A DNA stretch of 64,000 bases from an uncultured bacterium (GTDB taxonomy: Bacteria; Patescibacteriota; Saccharimonadia; Saccharimonadales; Saccharimonadaceae): assembly GCA_903900345.1 (NCBI GenBank), contig CAIUMO010000025.1:1-64000 (forward strand), written 5' to 3'. Both the position numbers and the translations under genes were made by a program. The notes beneath the pieces were generated by a model. The model was not told the DNA's origin, searched no databases, and worked only from the letters and a program-made list of their open reading frames with translations. Positions 1 through 10,738 of the stretch are shown one piece after another (the first letter of the stretch is position 1; each line of letters opens with the position of its first letter).

Positions 1-2
1 CA

Positions 3-149
3 CGAGTCGGTCACTTCTCTCATCCTGGCAATTACAAGGCTTGGTTCGCAATCTATGACGGTAACAAATGGCGTCCTTATGACACATACACGCCAGAGAC
101 TGGTGCAGAAAATACTACTTTGAACTTTACAGTTAAACCCGCTTTGTAG
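3..149 (+). CDS. 3' end of a CDS entering from the left (partial), ...HFSHPGNYKAWFAIYDGNKWRPYDTYTPETGAENTTLNFTVKPAL*
   Basis: Open frame from position 3 to TAG at 147-149; not in ORF track because truncated by window edge. Confidence 0.6.
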   Translation, partial: RVGHFSHPGNYKAWFAIYDGNKWRPYDTYTPETGAENTTLNFTVKPAL

Positions 150-191
150 AAAATTTGTAGCTGCGGTTAGACTCTATAAGAGTTGTTGGTG

Positions 192-1136
192 TTATTTTTT
201 ATTCTTATTGTTATAAATATTCTTGATAGCATAGAGCGGACGGTTTTGAACCTCTGTGTATATGCGACCAATATAGCTACCAAGCACGCCTAACATTATT
301 AGCTGCATTCCGCCAACAAAAAATATACTAATTACAATAAATGTCCATCCATCAACCACATTATGAGGTGTAAAGAGCTTTACGCATACGGCATAAATGA
401 TTGAAAGAAGGCTAATTCCAGACATGAAATATCCAATGCCACTAATAAGTTTTAATGGAGCGCTTGAAAAGCCCATTATGCCGTCGGCGGCAAACTTTAT
501 CATTTTTGATAAAGGATAGCCAGTTTTGCCAGAATGGCGTTCATCGCGATCAAAGGATACTCCGATTTGTTTGAAGCCGATATTGCTAATCAGGCCTCTT
601 AGGAAGCGATTATGTTCAGAATACTTTTTCATTTCTTCTGCAATCTTGCGATCAATAAGACGGAAGTCGCCAGTGTTTCGAGGTATATCTATACTGGCAA
701 CTTTATGTAGGAAACGGTAATACATGTCAGCTGTTACTTTTTTGAATATAGTATCTTTGCGCGATTTTCTTTGTGCATATGCCACATCATAGCCTTCTTC
801 CCACTTGTTGATCAGTTCGAGACTAACTGATGGTGGATCTTGCATGTCGCTGTCCATAATGATAATAGCATCACCAGTTGCATGGTCAATTCCAGCTGTA
901 ACGGCAATTTGATGTCCAAAATTACGAGCAAAATCTATAATAAATATACGCTCGTCTTTATCAGCGAGCTCACTTAGTAATTCTAGGGAATTATCTTTGC
1001 TGCCGTCATTAATGAATATAAATTCAAAGTTATACTTTTTTTGAATCGGTCTTATAGTCTTAATAATAGTTTTGTATAAGAGGTCTATATTACCTGACTC
1101 GTTGTATATTGGAAATATGTAGGTTAGCTTTTTCAT
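192..1136 (-). CDS. Family 2 glycosyltransferase, polyprenyl-phosphate sugar transferase type (GtrB/DPM1-like) with two C-terminal TM helices
   Basis: IFPIYNESGNI, DGSKDNS, MDSDMQDPP motifs, C-terminal TM pair. Confidence 0.9.
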   Translation of the reverse strand: MKKLTYIFPIYNESGNIDLLYKTIIKTIRPIQKKYNFEFIFINDGSKDNSLELLSELADKDERIFIIDFARNFGHQIAVTAGIDHATGDAIIIMDSDMQDPPSVSLELINKWEEGYDVAYAQRKSRKDTIFKKVTADMYYRFLHKVASIDIPRNTGDFRLIDRKIAEEMKKYSEHNRFLRGLISNIGFKQIGVSFDRDERHSGKTGYPLSKMIKFAADGIMGFSSAPLKLISGIGYFMSGISLLSIIYAVCVKLFTPHNVVDGWTFIVISIFFVGGMQLIMLGVLGSYIGRIYTEVQNRPLYAIKNIYNNKNKK

Positions 1137-1186
1137 CTATGAAGATTATACGTGAACGGTACCGTATTGTCACTATCGCCCAAAGA

Positions 1187-3409
1187 CTAATAGTTTATAA
1201 TCCTAAGCATTTGATCTATCTCATTTTCAAACGCATGGTATGTTTGTGTTTTTACAAGTTGCTTATATAGGTTATCTGCTTTGACATCAAAATCGTGCCG
1301 ACTTTTAATTAGTTTACGGATTACAGCGGCAAATTCCTCTGCCGATTCGGGATTTTTAATTAAACTAGCATTTTTACCTACAAGGTTAGGTATGCCACCA
1401 ATAGCGGTGCTAATGATAGGTAATTTTGCTAGACCTGCTTCTATCAAGATGTTTGGTGTGCCGTCGAACATACTTGTATATATAATGGCGTCATATTCAT
1501 TAAGGTTAATATCGTCGAAGAAGCTCTTAAAACCACCTCGGTAGTTAAGATTTTTAAGTGATTTGTTAACTAATGGGTTAGTCGAGTAATGCCCCTTTTC
1601 TGGTGCGCCGTAACAATCAATTAAAACATCATTAGTATTTGCGAATTGTTTTGCGATAGCAACAACTGTTTCTGGACGCTTCTCTTTTTTGATTCGCGAG
1701 GCCCATAATAGACGAACTGGCGTATTATTCTTGGCTTTACGTGATCTTGCTACTTCTGGGACATTGAATGGCTGATGGTGTAATATCATCTTTTTCTTAT
1801 CCATGCCATATTCATTTTCCCATAGATCTATAATTGCTTGGTTGTCGGTTGTTATGCATTTAACTTGGTTATAACACAGAGGTATGTATTCATGCACGTA
1901 ACCCTGACGTTGTCCAAATTTAGATATAACTTCATTATATGCTGTTGCTACGATGCTAATATTTTTTGATTCCAAGTATGATTTATGCTCGGTTATAAAC
2001 TTAAACCCAAGCAGCGAATTGGCGATATGAACAGCCTCGACGTCTAATTGTTCAACAAGTAGTTTAATCATCTGCAGACAAAATACACTATAATCAATAT
2101 CGCTATTTATAATTTCTGCTATTGGTAGAAAATCTATTGAATCAGATAACTTGCTTGTATTGCATTCAACCGATTTTATTAACGGGTTGGTTGAGATGAC
2201 TAATATGTGTTTGTCTGGTCTAAGTTTGGCGATAGCGTTTGCATAGTTGATAAAAAACATATCCGCCCCACCCTCTATCAGCCAAGGTACGACAAGTAAG
2301 TAATCATACTTATCATAAGTAAGGTGCGAGCAGGCTATTTTATAATATAACCCAAATTTATAATTGTTATCTTGGTTGCTCAGGCAAAGTGGCGACATGC
2401 CTTTTAAATATTCTGGGTATATAAATACGCGTGGTTCAATCTTGTGTATTAGTTGAGCATCTTTTAGTAGCCATGATGGGGCTGCGTAAGACGTAGAGAA
2501 TGAGATGCCAGCACTTATATTGTTGATGCGGCTGCGCATGTTATGGTATATCTCAAGACTATGCTGTGCGGATTTGACAATTATCGGATAACTCTTTAGT
2601 TTATCTTTTACTGTGTTTTTTAATCTTCGACTGGCAGGTGTAGTTGGTTTGTGTTTTGTGAACTCATCAACTAGCTCGATTGATTTAATGTTTGACGGTA
2701 AAAGAAGCTTTGTCTTCGGAAGAATAAAACGGTTAAACGTATGTGTTTGTAATTGATCCTTTGTGTAATAACAAGTACGGGGGATCTTCTCGAGTGTTAT
2801 TCTTTTATCAATAAGTTCACAAATTATGTGCCATTGGTAGGGGTCGTATTCATTACTATTACATGGGGTATATTCAAAGTCTTCAAAAATGTTTTTTGGG
2901 AAAATAAGTGACGACTTCCAACGACAATCAAAAACGTTTAGCAGAGTTTCTATCTCGAAATTTGTAAATGTATTTGATGGTTGAATTATAGGTGAATTAT
3001 ATGGCTCATTATAATATCCGACGATAGTGTCGCAATATGTAACGTATCGGCCATAATCCTTTGACTCTAGTAGCTCTAATGATTTTGAAAGATACTGAGA
3101 TGACAACAGATCACCTGCAGTAAGGAATATAACGTATTTACCGTTCGACTTCGAGAGCGAGTAGTTCCGAGAAAGGTTAATATCGTAGAATGTATTTTTT
3201 AGAACGACAACGCTATTCTCTAACAGGAAATCATTGTTTGTGTCTATGTATTGAATCGTCGAAGCGGATGGGTTGTCTATATGAAGAATGATTTCACTCT
3301 TAAAATTACTGTTTTTTGTCTCAGCAATGGCGCTTAAAATACTCTTGTGGATTGTTATGCCCTCTGAACTTGACGTGATAATTATCGATAAATCAAGAAT
3401 ATTTTTCAT
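1187..3409 (-). CDS. Large glycosyltransferase: GT2-like N-terminus plus GT4-like C-terminus
   Basis: N-term GT2-like fold region; C-term RLLWASRIKKEKRPE and DGTPNILIEAGLAKLPIISTAIGGIP typical of GT4. Confidence 0.8.
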   Translation of the reverse strand: MKNILDLSIIITSSSEGITIHKSILSAIAETKNSNFKSEIILHIDNPSASTIQYIDTNNDFLLENSVVVLKNTFYDINLSRNYSLSKSNGKYVIFLTAGDLLSSQYLSKSLELLESKDYGRYVTYCDTIVGYYNEPYNSPIIQPSNTFTNFEIETLLNVFDCRWKSSLIFPKNIFEDFEYTPCNSNEYDPYQWHIICELIDKRITLEKIPRTCYYTKDQLQTHTFNRFILPKTKLLLPSNIKSIELVDEFTKHKPTTPASRRLKNTVKDKLKSYPIIVKSAQHSLEIYHNMRSRINNISAGISFSTSYAAPSWLLKDAQLIHKIEPRVFIYPEYLKGMSPLCLSNQDNNYKFGLYYKIACSHLTYDKYDYLLVVPWLIEGGADMFFINYANAIAKLRPDKHILVISTNPLIKSVECNTSKLSDSIDFLPIAEIINSDIDYSVFCLQMIKLLVEQLDVEAVHIANSLLGFKFITEHKSYLESKNISIVATAYNEVISKFGQRQGYVHEYIPLCYNQVKCITTDNQAIIDLWENEYGMDKKKMILHHQPFNVPEVARSRKAKNNTPVRLLWASRIKKEKRPETVVAIAKQFANTNDVLIDCYGAPEKGHYSTNPLVNKSLKNLNYRGGFKSFFDDINLNEYDAIIYTSMFDGTPNILIEAGLAKLPIISTAIGGIPNLVGKNASLIKNPESAEEFAAVIRKLIKSRHDFDVKADNLYKQLVKTQTYHAFENEIDQMLRIINY

Positions 3410-3467
3410 ATCATATATTATACCATGAGGCTATATCTCGCCTCAGAGCTGTAATTAGGCGGACAGA

Positions 3468-4484
3468 TTAAATATTCTTATATCCGTTAGGATTGTTTGA
3501 TTGCCAGCGCCAAGAATCTTCACATGCCTGATCGATGGTTTTTTCAGCAGTCCAACCAAGTTCTTTGTTGGCTTTATCGGCGGTAGCGTAACACGACGCG
3601 ACGTCACCAGGGCGACGAGGAACGATCTGGTATGGTATGTCTTTGCCGGCGGCTTTACCAAAAGCTGTTATAAGCTCGAGCACAGATACGCCACGGCCAG
3701 TGCCTAGGTTATAAGTAGAGACGCCTGGTTGACTATGCTTCAGGGCGGCGACATGGCCTTTGGCAAGGTCGACGACATGAATATAGTCGCGAACGCCTGT
3801 ACCATCCGTAGTGTCATAGTCATTGCCGAAAACATTAACTTTTTGTAGCTTACCAACAGCAACTTGAGCGATATAGGGCAGTAAATTATTTGGAATACCA
3901 TTTGGATCTTCACCGATCATACCGCTAGAATGTGCGCCGACTGGATTAAAGTAGCGCAACAAGGTCACCTCTACGGAACTATCAGAAACGCTAAAGTCGC
4001 GCAGGATTTGCTCAATCATGAATTTAGTTTGGCCATAAGGATTAGTTATGCCAACACCAATACGACTTTCTTCGGTTAACGGCAGAGTTTCAGGGTCGCC
4101 ATAGACAGTTGCCGATGAGCTAAAGACGATTCTTTTGACATTATGTTGTTTCATAACTTCCAACAATACAAGTGTAGAATCTATGTTGTTACTGTAGTAT
4201 TCAAGTGGTTTTGAGATTGACTCACCAACTGCTTTTAGTCCGGCAAAATGAATGACGGCATCAAAATGGTTCTTATTAAATACTTCTTTGAGTGCATTAA
4301 TATCACGAACATCAATGTCATAAAAAGGTATTGTTGAGTTTGTAATTTTTTCAACACGTCGCAGCGATTCTTGGCTGCTGTTTGATAGGTTATCGACAAC
4401 AACAACTGAGTGTCCACTACTTAATAGTTCAATAATTGTGTGTGATCCAATGTAACCAGCGCCACCAGTTATAAGTATATTCAT
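3468..4484 (-). CDS. galE: UDP-glucose 4-epimerase
   Basis: MNILITGGAGYIGSHT, SSSATVYGDP, NPYGQTK, YNLGTGRGVSVLE. Confidence 0.95.
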   Translation of the reverse strand: MNILITGGAGYIGSHTIIELLSSGHSVVVVDNLSNSSQESLRRVEKITNSTIPFYDIDVRDINALKEVFNKNHFDAVIHFAGLKAVGESISKPLEYYSNNIDSTLVLLEVMKQHNVKRIVFSSSATVYGDPETLPLTEESRIGVGITNPYGQTKFMIEQILRDFSVSDSSVEVTLLRYFNPVGAHSSGMIGEDPNGIPNNLLPYIAQVAVGKLQKVNVFGNDYDTTDGTGVRDYIHVVDLAKGHVAALKHSQPGVSTYNLGTGRGVSVLELITAFGKAAGKDIPYQIVPRRPGDVASCYATADKANKELGWTAEKTIDQACEDSWRWQSNNPNGYKNI

Positions 4485-4531
4485 ATAGCTATTATAGCAT
4501 TTAGCCTAATTAAGTAGGTTATAATAGAGCG

Positions 4532-5575
4532 ATGATAACAGTAATTATCGCTGGTGGTTCAGGCACCCGCTTGTGGCCACTGTCTACTCCTGAATATCCA
4601 AAGCACTTATTAAAATTGACCGGCAGTCGGACTATGCTGCAAACAGCTTATGATAGAGCTTCGAAGTTAGGCGATACGATTTATGTCGTAACGGAAGCTA
4701 GCCACTCTGGTCATGTTCGTAATCAATTACCAGAACTGCCAGCATCGGCGTTTTTAATTGAACCAGGCCGACGAGGAACAGCGAATTGTATTGTTTTTGC
4801 GCTTGATGTCATTGCCCGTTCTCATGATCATGATGAGCCGATCGCCTTTATTCACTCTGATCACCATGTGCGTGATATTGGTGGTTTCGCCAGATCATTT
4901 GCTGTAGCTGGAAAAGTGTCGCAAAAAGATAACCAAATCACATTAATCGGCATCGAGCCAACCTTTCCTTCGATCGGATTTGGTTATATTAAACGCGATG
5001 GTGTAATAAGTGCTAGTCGAGGCGTATTCCATGTCGAATCGTTCAAAGAGAAACCGAACTACGAAACAGCTAAGAAGTATGTTGAATCTGGTGATTATCT
5101 TTGGAATTGTGGTTACTTTGTTGGTTCGGTAAATACTTTCTTGGGTGAAATGAGATTGAGCGCGCCAGACCTACTAGATAGTTTTAATAGTTTAGCTCTA
5201 ATTAAAAATGTTGGGTCAAAGCAATATAATGATGCGTATTTAGCGCTTAATAATCAAGTGATAGATATCGCCTTGATAGAAAAGACTAAAAGTTTAGCTG
5301 TAGTTGCCGCTAGTTTTGACTGGATGGATGTTGGGTCGTTCAAAGATTTACATGATGTTGTACCTAGGGATGAGCAGGGTAATTATTGCCATGGCAATAA
5401 CATTCATACCATAGACGTCTCTAATGTCTATATTCGCAACGAAGAAGACGATAAGCCAATCGCTGTTATCGGCCTTGATAATATTGTGGTCGTAAACACG
5501 CCCGATGGCATATTGGTGTCACGTAAGGATGTCAGTCATAAGACTGGTGAGATAGCAAAGAAATTACAGATTTAA
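4532..5575 (+). CDS. manC: Mannose-1-phosphate guanylyltransferase
   Basis: IAGGSGTRLWPLSTPEYPKHLLKL pyrophosphorylase signature, FKEKPN. Confidence 0.9.
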   Translation: MITVIIAGGSGTRLWPLSTPEYPKHLLKLTGSRTMLQTAYDRASKLGDTIYVVTEASHSGHVRNQLPELPASAFLIEPGRRGTANCIVFALDVIARSHDHDEPIAFIHSDHHVRDIGGFARSFAVAGKVSQKDNQITLIGIEPTFPSIGFGYIKRDGVISASRGVFHVESFKEKPNYETAKKYVESGDYLWNCGYFVGSVNTFLGEMRLSAPDLLDSFNSLALIKNVGSKQYNDAYLALNNQVIDIALIEKTKSLAVVAASFDWMDVGSFKDLHDVVPRDEQGNYCHGNNIHTIDVSNVYIRNEEDDKPIAVIGLDNIVVVNTPDGILVSRKDVSHKTGEIAKKLQI

Positions 5576-5576
5576 T

Positions 5577-6737
5577 CTAGCCAACAAATCCATGTAGTAT
5601 AAACATGGATAGCATTATAAACTGAATCATTGCACCTGTCAGGCAAAGGCATATTAAAATCGTTTTTCTATATCTACCTTTTATCATTAAGGCTAGCGCT
5701 ACGTAAAAGGTTAAACACGGTAAGATGTAGCGATGTACCGATACTACGTTGCTATTAAGAGTGAACATAACGATCGATGTTAACCCATAGATGCCAAGTG
5801 GTATATATTTGCCTTTTTGTTTTAATAATAAATAAATTGATCCGATTGCTAGAATCATTATGCTACTCAGCGGCAGTATATAATTTATTACTAGCTCATT
5901 ATTAATAGACCTTTGATGTAGAAAAACTTTAACTACTTCATAGGTTGATCTGAGGATGGTTTTAATAAAATTTATGTCAAATATCTGGTAAGACCAATCG
6001 TTTGTCGCGCTGTAGGCATGGAACATTGCCAAAAAGTCACCTCGAACAATTAATAAATATATCCCGTAAACGATAAACCCAATAGGCGCTAATAAAAAAT
6101 ATAGTAGATTTCTATTAAAATACCTCTTTATATCCCAGTTGTATGACCGCATGAATTCAAGGCCACAAAGACCGACTACTAATATAGCTGGTAGTCGAGC
6201 TGAAGTTAGTATTGCTAGGATGATGCCCATAGTTAGCCATTTGTGTCTGAGGGCGAAAATGTAAGCCCATAAACTGAGAGCCATAAATATCGCCTCGCCA
6301 TAGAATACATGCAGGAAGAAAGCTGCGGGCGTAAATAATACCAGTGCGATAAGCCAATACTTTTTTCCGTCGTCAAGAAATTCACGTCCAAGTTTTAGCA
6401 ATGCGATGATTATGGACCAAACGGCGATAGTATTAACTATTTGCCCAGCTACCAAGATATCAAGTGAGTTAAAGCTGATTAGTTTAATGATAATAACAAG
6501 TAATGGAAAGAGCGGATAAAAGGCTGCAGCGGCTGCATCTGTAATGTAGTGGCCGCTTATAACTGCTATATACCAGCCTGAGTCCCAATTATATGTATGG
6601 CTGACGATACTACTAGCCCCACCTATTGAGGAGCTATCTATTAAATAGCCTATAGTTAGCATAGCTGTCTTCCAGGCGACCGTGATAAGTAATGCAATAC
6701 CTAAGTCGGTTTTTAGGAATTTTTTAATTAATTTCAT
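5577..6737 (-). CDS. Polytopic membrane mannosyltransferase-like protein (PIG-V-like)
   Basis: Multi-TM; NWDSGWYIAVISGHY and AAAAFYPLFPLL resemble PIG-V family. Confidence 0.65.
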   Translation of the reverse strand: MKLIKKFLKTDLGIALLITVAWKTAMLTIGYLIDSSSIGGASSIVSHTYNWDSGWYIAVISGHYITDAAAAAFYPLFPLLVIIIKLISFNSLDILVAGQIVNTIAVWSIIIALLKLGREFLDDGKKYWLIALVLFTPAAFFLHVFYGEAIFMALSLWAYIFALRHKWLTMGIILAILTSARLPAILVVGLCGLEFMRSYNWDIKRYFNRNLLYFLLAPIGFIVYGIYLLIVRGDFLAMFHAYSATNDWSYQIFDINFIKTILRSTYEVVKVFLHQRSINNELVINYILPLSSIMILAIGSIYLLLKQKGKYIPLGIYGLTSIVMFTLNSNVVSVHRYILPCLTFYVALALMIKGRYRKTILICLCLTGAMIQFIMLSMFILHGFVG

Positions 6738-6943
6738 TATCGTTGACTATTTTACAAAAATTAGTTATTAATAAGGTTTTTCTTTCGATATTCATATATT
6801 AAGATTGTATCATTTAACGGAGGCATAGATAGTTAACTTTAATATCCCCCTATTTTTAGTATTATTTCCGCTTTAACGAACAGCAATAGTTCTTGGTCAG
6901 GTATAATAATATATACGTTTCATAAAAAGCAGAGGAGTATCGT

Positions 6944-8764
6944 ATGTGCGGAATAGTAGGATGTATTGGTAAAAAAGAAGCCCAGCCCTATTTAATTAGC
7001 GGTTTACATCGATTAGAATATCGCGGTTATGATTCGGCTGGAATTGTGACTATTAGTAATGATAATAAGGCGACATTATTGCGCGCCAAAGGTAAAGTCT
7101 CTTCACTGGAGTCATTAATTGGTAAAAATACATCCAAAGATACGATTGGCATTGGTCATACCAGATGGGCAACGCATGGTGAGCCGTCAGAAACTAATGC
7201 CCATCCTCATCAATCTGGCAACGTCTATCTGGTACACAATGGTATTATTGAAAATTACAAAGAGTTAAAGACTAGCCTTAAGGATCATGTCTTTAAAAGC
7301 CAGACCGATACCGAAGTTTTGGCGGCTTTAGTTAACTCGTTTTACAACAACGACACTGAATTAGTTGATGCTGTTACCCAGGCTTTGCAATTGGTAGTAG
7401 GCACCTACGGTATTGCGGTTGTATCGGCTCGCAACCCTGACGAGATTATAGTCGCCCGATCAGGCAGTCCACTAATTATTGGCATAGGTGATGATGAGAC
7501 ATATATCGCCAGTGATGCCTCGGCCTTAATCGGCTACACCACGCAAGCTATTTATTTGAATGATGGTGAGATAGCAGTTTGTCGTCGAGATGGTGTCAAG
7601 TTACGTGATCTTGCAGCTCAACCGATATCAGCTCAGGTTGAAACGATCGAGATTGATATGCAAGCGATTCAGAAACAGGGTTATGATCACTTTTTATTAA
7701 AAGAGATTTGTGAGCAACCAGTTACACTACGCTCAACCTTAAGCGGTAGAGTAAATGTCGAAGACGAACTAGTTAAACTGGGTGGCTTGAATTTAACCGT
7801 CGAAGAAATCAGAGATATCGAGCACGTCACAATAATTGGCTGTGGGACAGCTTATTATGCTGGCTTACTCGGTTCGTATTATCTAGAACAGCTAGTTGAC
7901 GGTTTGACGGTTGATGTCGCTATGGCGTCTGAACTGCGTTACCGCTCGTTCCATTTACCAAAGAAAACAGTTGCTTTGGTGATATCACAATCTGGTGAAA
8001 CGGCCGATACTTTGGCTTGTTTGCGTGAGTTAAAACGAAGAGGTGTAAAAACTCTTGGTATTATTATCGCCGTTGGTTCGACAATTGCTAGGGAAGTTGA
8101 TGGTGGTGTTTATGTCCATGCCGGTCCTGAGATATCTGTCGCCTCTACCAAGGCCTTTACGTCACAAGCAGTCACAATTACTATGTTTGGTGTTCAAATC
8201 GCTCAGGCTAAGGGCTCAGGCGCCAAGGATGTTGCCAAATTTATTAAGGAACTAGACCAATTACCAAATGAAATTGAAGCCGTTATAAATAATTACAAAG
8301 ATCGCATCGCTGACCTTGCTAAACGCTATGCGCATTATGAGCATGCCATATTCTTTGGTCGTGACACCTTATATCCAGTCGCACTTGAAGGAGCGCTAAA
8401 ACTGAAAGAAATATCATACATTCAGGCCGAAGGGTTTGCAGCTGGTGAATTAAAACATGGTCCAATTGCATTAGTCGACGATACCTTCTTTGAAGTCGCT
8501 TTGATATTAGATAATTGGTTGTTTGATAAAAGCCTCAGCGGATTAGCAGAAGTTAACGCCAGAGGTGGGCATATTATTGCAATAACCAATAGTAAAAAAC
8601 AAATTGATGCCGAAGAGGTACTGGTTATTGATACAAAGTTAGACCTATTGGCGCCATTAGTCTTGAATGTCGCCCAGCAACTATTCGCCTATTATGTAAC
8701 TGTTGCCAAGGGTTTCGATGTTGATCAACCACGTAATTTGGCTAAAAGCGTCACGGTTGAGTAG
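6944..8764 (+). CDS. glmS: Glutamine--fructose-6-phosphate aminotransferase (isomerizing)
   Basis: MCGIVGCIG, HTRWATHGEPSETNAHPH, CGTAYYAG, SQSGETADT, PRNLAKSVTVE. Confidence 0.98.
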   Translation: MCGIVGCIGKKEAQPYLISGLHRLEYRGYDSAGIVTISNDNKATLLRAKGKVSSLESLIGKNTSKDTIGIGHTRWATHGEPSETNAHPHQSGNVYLVHNGIIENYKELKTSLKDHVFKSQTDTEVLAALVNSFYNNDTELVDAVTQALQLVVGTYGIAVVSARNPDEIIVARSGSPLIIGIGDDETYIASDASALIGYTTQAIYLNDGEIAVCRRDGVKLRDLAAQPISAQVETIEIDMQAIQKQGYDHFLLKEICEQPVTLRSTLSGRVNVEDELVKLGGLNLTVEEIRDIEHVTIIGCGTAYYAGLLGSYYLEQLVDGLTVDVAMASELRYRSFHLPKKTVALVISQSGETADTLACLRELKRRGVKTLGIIIAVGSTIAREVDGGVYVHAGPEISVASTKAFTSQAVTITMFGVQIAQAKGSGAKDVAKFIKELDQLPNEIEAVINNYKDRIADLAKRYAHYEHAIFFGRDTLYPVALEGALKLKEISYIQAEGFAAGELKHGPIALVDDTFFEVALILDNWLFDKSLSGLAEVNARGGHIIAITNSKKQIDAEEVLVIDTKLDLLAPLVLNVAQQLFAYYVTVAKGFDVDQPRNLAKSVTVE

Positions 8765-8773
8765 CCGTATCTT

Positions 8774-9850
8774 ATGAAGCAGGTTTGTCTTGTCACTTGC
8801 TATAACCAACCTGACTATATTCGTGCCAGAACTTTACGGATGGCTTTTGGCGACGTTAAAAATGTTAAGTTAATTGTTGTAAAAAATAAACACACTGGCT
8901 TGCTGAGATACATTGAGGTTCTATGGCAGTTGATTATTGTCCGTATTACTAAGCAGCCAGATTTATACTTTTTGACTTTTCGGGGCTATGAAATGCTACC
9001 ATTTGTACGTTTAATTACATTTGGTAAGCCACTGATTTTTGATGAGTTTATAAATCTGGTTGAATGGGTTGTTTATGAACATCATAAATTTAAAGCTAGT
9101 AGTTTGACTACAAAGGCCTTGACTGGCTTTTATAGATTCTGGCTTAAATCGGCCAATCTAATTGTGACGGACACGCAGTCGCATGCTGAGTATTCTGCTA
9201 AGCTAATGAATATACCATTAGACAAATATGTACCGTTAATTGTCAGTACTGACGAAGTAACATTTGGTTATATTGGCCAGCAATCAAAATCAAAGGCCGG
9301 ACTATTCAAAGTCTTTTATTATGGCAATATGTTACCGCTGCACGGTGTTGATATTGTGATTGAAGCGATGGTGTTATTGAAAGATCAGGGGATTGAACTA
9401 ACCTTAATCGGCGGTAAGGGCAAGATAGATGTTGCAGTCGAAAAGGCAAGGTTAGCTGGCGCAGCCATTGATTATAAAACCTGGGTACAATTCAATGATT
9501 TGCCACATTACATCGAACAAGCCGATGTCTGTTTGGGTGGCCCGTTCGGCAGTACAACTCAGTCACAATTTGTGATTACCGGCAAAACATATCAATTTTT
9601 ACAAATGGGTCGACCAGTGATTGTCGGTGCTAACTTAGAATCAGGTATCTTTACCGACAAAGATAACGCCATAGTTGTCGAACAAGCCGATGCCGAGGCC
9701 TTGGCGGGTGCGATTCTATGGTCAAAACAACATCCGATTCAATTAGACAAGATTGGTGAATCTGGTAAGCGATTATACCAAGAAAAGCTTTCAATTAAGT
9801 TCTTAACTAAACAGTTAAATCTTTTGCTTGCGAACAAACATATTCTTTAA
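8774..9850 (+). CDS. Glycosyltransferase (GT4-like)
   Basis: FYYGNMLPLHGVDIVIEAM, QFLQMGRPVIV motifs. Confidence 0.75.
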   Translation: MKQVCLVTCYNQPDYIRARTLRMAFGDVKNVKLIVVKNKHTGLLRYIEVLWQLIIVRITKQPDLYFLTFRGYEMLPFVRLITFGKPLIFDEFINLVEWVVYEHHKFKASSLTTKALTGFYRFWLKSANLIVTDTQSHAEYSAKLMNIPLDKYVPLIVSTDEVTFGYIGQQSKSKAGLFKVFYYGNMLPLHGVDIVIEAMVLLKDQGIELTLIGGKGKIDVAVEKARLAGAAIDYKTWVQFNDLPHYIEQADVCLGGPFGSTTQSQFVITGKTYQFLQMGRPVIVGANLESGIFTDKDNAIVVEQADAEALAGAILWSKQHPIQLDKIGESGKRLYQEKLSIKFLTKQLNLLLANKHIL

Positions 9851-10738
9851 GTGCAATGTACTTGATATAAAGAATAATATTATCAAAAAGACTATATAAA
9901 TCGCTCGATCAACGATACCAGCGGCAACAATAGACATCAATGGAATGCTATGAATCGATTGTGACAGCAGCAAGAAGGCCTCGCGAACGCCAATAGCGCC
10001 AGGTGTGAGTGAAACGAAAAGGGCTAAGTTGGCACTGGCGGTGTAGGTAATTGTCTGTATCAAGCTATATGAGCCACCAGGATTAATTGCATTAAGTTCG
10101 ATTGTGTAAATTACGGTCATAAATGCAATCTGAATAGCGGTTAAGATAAAAATGCCCAAGATATATTTTTTCAAAGCCGTCAGACCTAATTTGTCAGTGG
10201 CTACTGTAATTATCGTAATCGCAACTAATACGCCCAGTATGGTGAATATTGGTAGATTTTTGATAAATAACAAAGAGACGTTCAGGGCTGCATAAGCAAA
10301 ATAATAAAATAGCATTACATAGGTGTAGTCACGGATTTTGAGACCGAGTTTTTTCTTTAAATAAATAGCGCGCACTGCCGGTCCGCTTTGGAGCGGTCCA
10401 AAAAAGTTAATCACACCGGAATAGATGGTTAGAAAGAAGCTGTTTTTGAGCGGTAATTCCTTGCGGCATAGACGGATTGTGTTATGGGTTATAAAGACGT
10501 TAGTTAGTACTACGCCGCCGTATAACAATAAAATCAACAATACGTTAACGAAGCCAACTTTGGCTATGTCATTGATAATTGCTGGATGCGCATAAACATA
10601 GACCCCAAAAAATATAAAAAAGGCGACTATTACAAAGATAGCTAACGATTTTTTGTATTTTTTGACTAATTTTAATAAAGACGAATCTGATATTATTCGG
10701 CTGACCTTTTGAAGCTTGGTTGTCAAAGTTTTTATCAT
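9815..10738 (-). CDS. Lysylphosphatidylglycerol synthase-TM/UPF0104-type membrane protein
   Basis: Multi-TM with LTPGAIGVREAFLLL, FFGPLQSGPAVRAIYLKKKLG. Confidence 0.75.
   Translation of the reverse strand: MIKTLTTKLQKVSRIISDSSLLKLVKKYKKSLAIFVIVAFFIFFGVYVYAHPAIINDIAKVGFVNVLLILLLYGGVVLTNVFITHNTIRLCRKELPLKNSFFLTIYSGVINFFGPLQSGPAVRAIYLKKKLGLKIRDYTYVMLFYYFAYAALNVSLLFIKNLPIFTILGVLVAITIITVATDKLGLTALKKYILGIFILTAIQIAFMTVIYTIELNAINPGGSYSLIQTITYTASANLALFVSLTPGAIGVREAFLLLSQSIHSIPLMSIVAAGIVDRAIYIVFLIILFFISSTLHLKNMFVRKQKI

Noticed and set aside
526-720. Plus-strand 64-aa ORF inside the 192-1136 glycosyltransferase
   Set aside because: Antisense shadow ORF with no protein-like features; the same applies to most other short ORFs nested in long genes (e.g. 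12387-12722, 40660-41262, 17600-17869)
6740-6943. glmS ribozyme upstream of glmS
   Set aside because: Only 200 bp of AT-rich sequence without a recognisable ribozyme core; a plain promoter and AGAGGAG SD are visible
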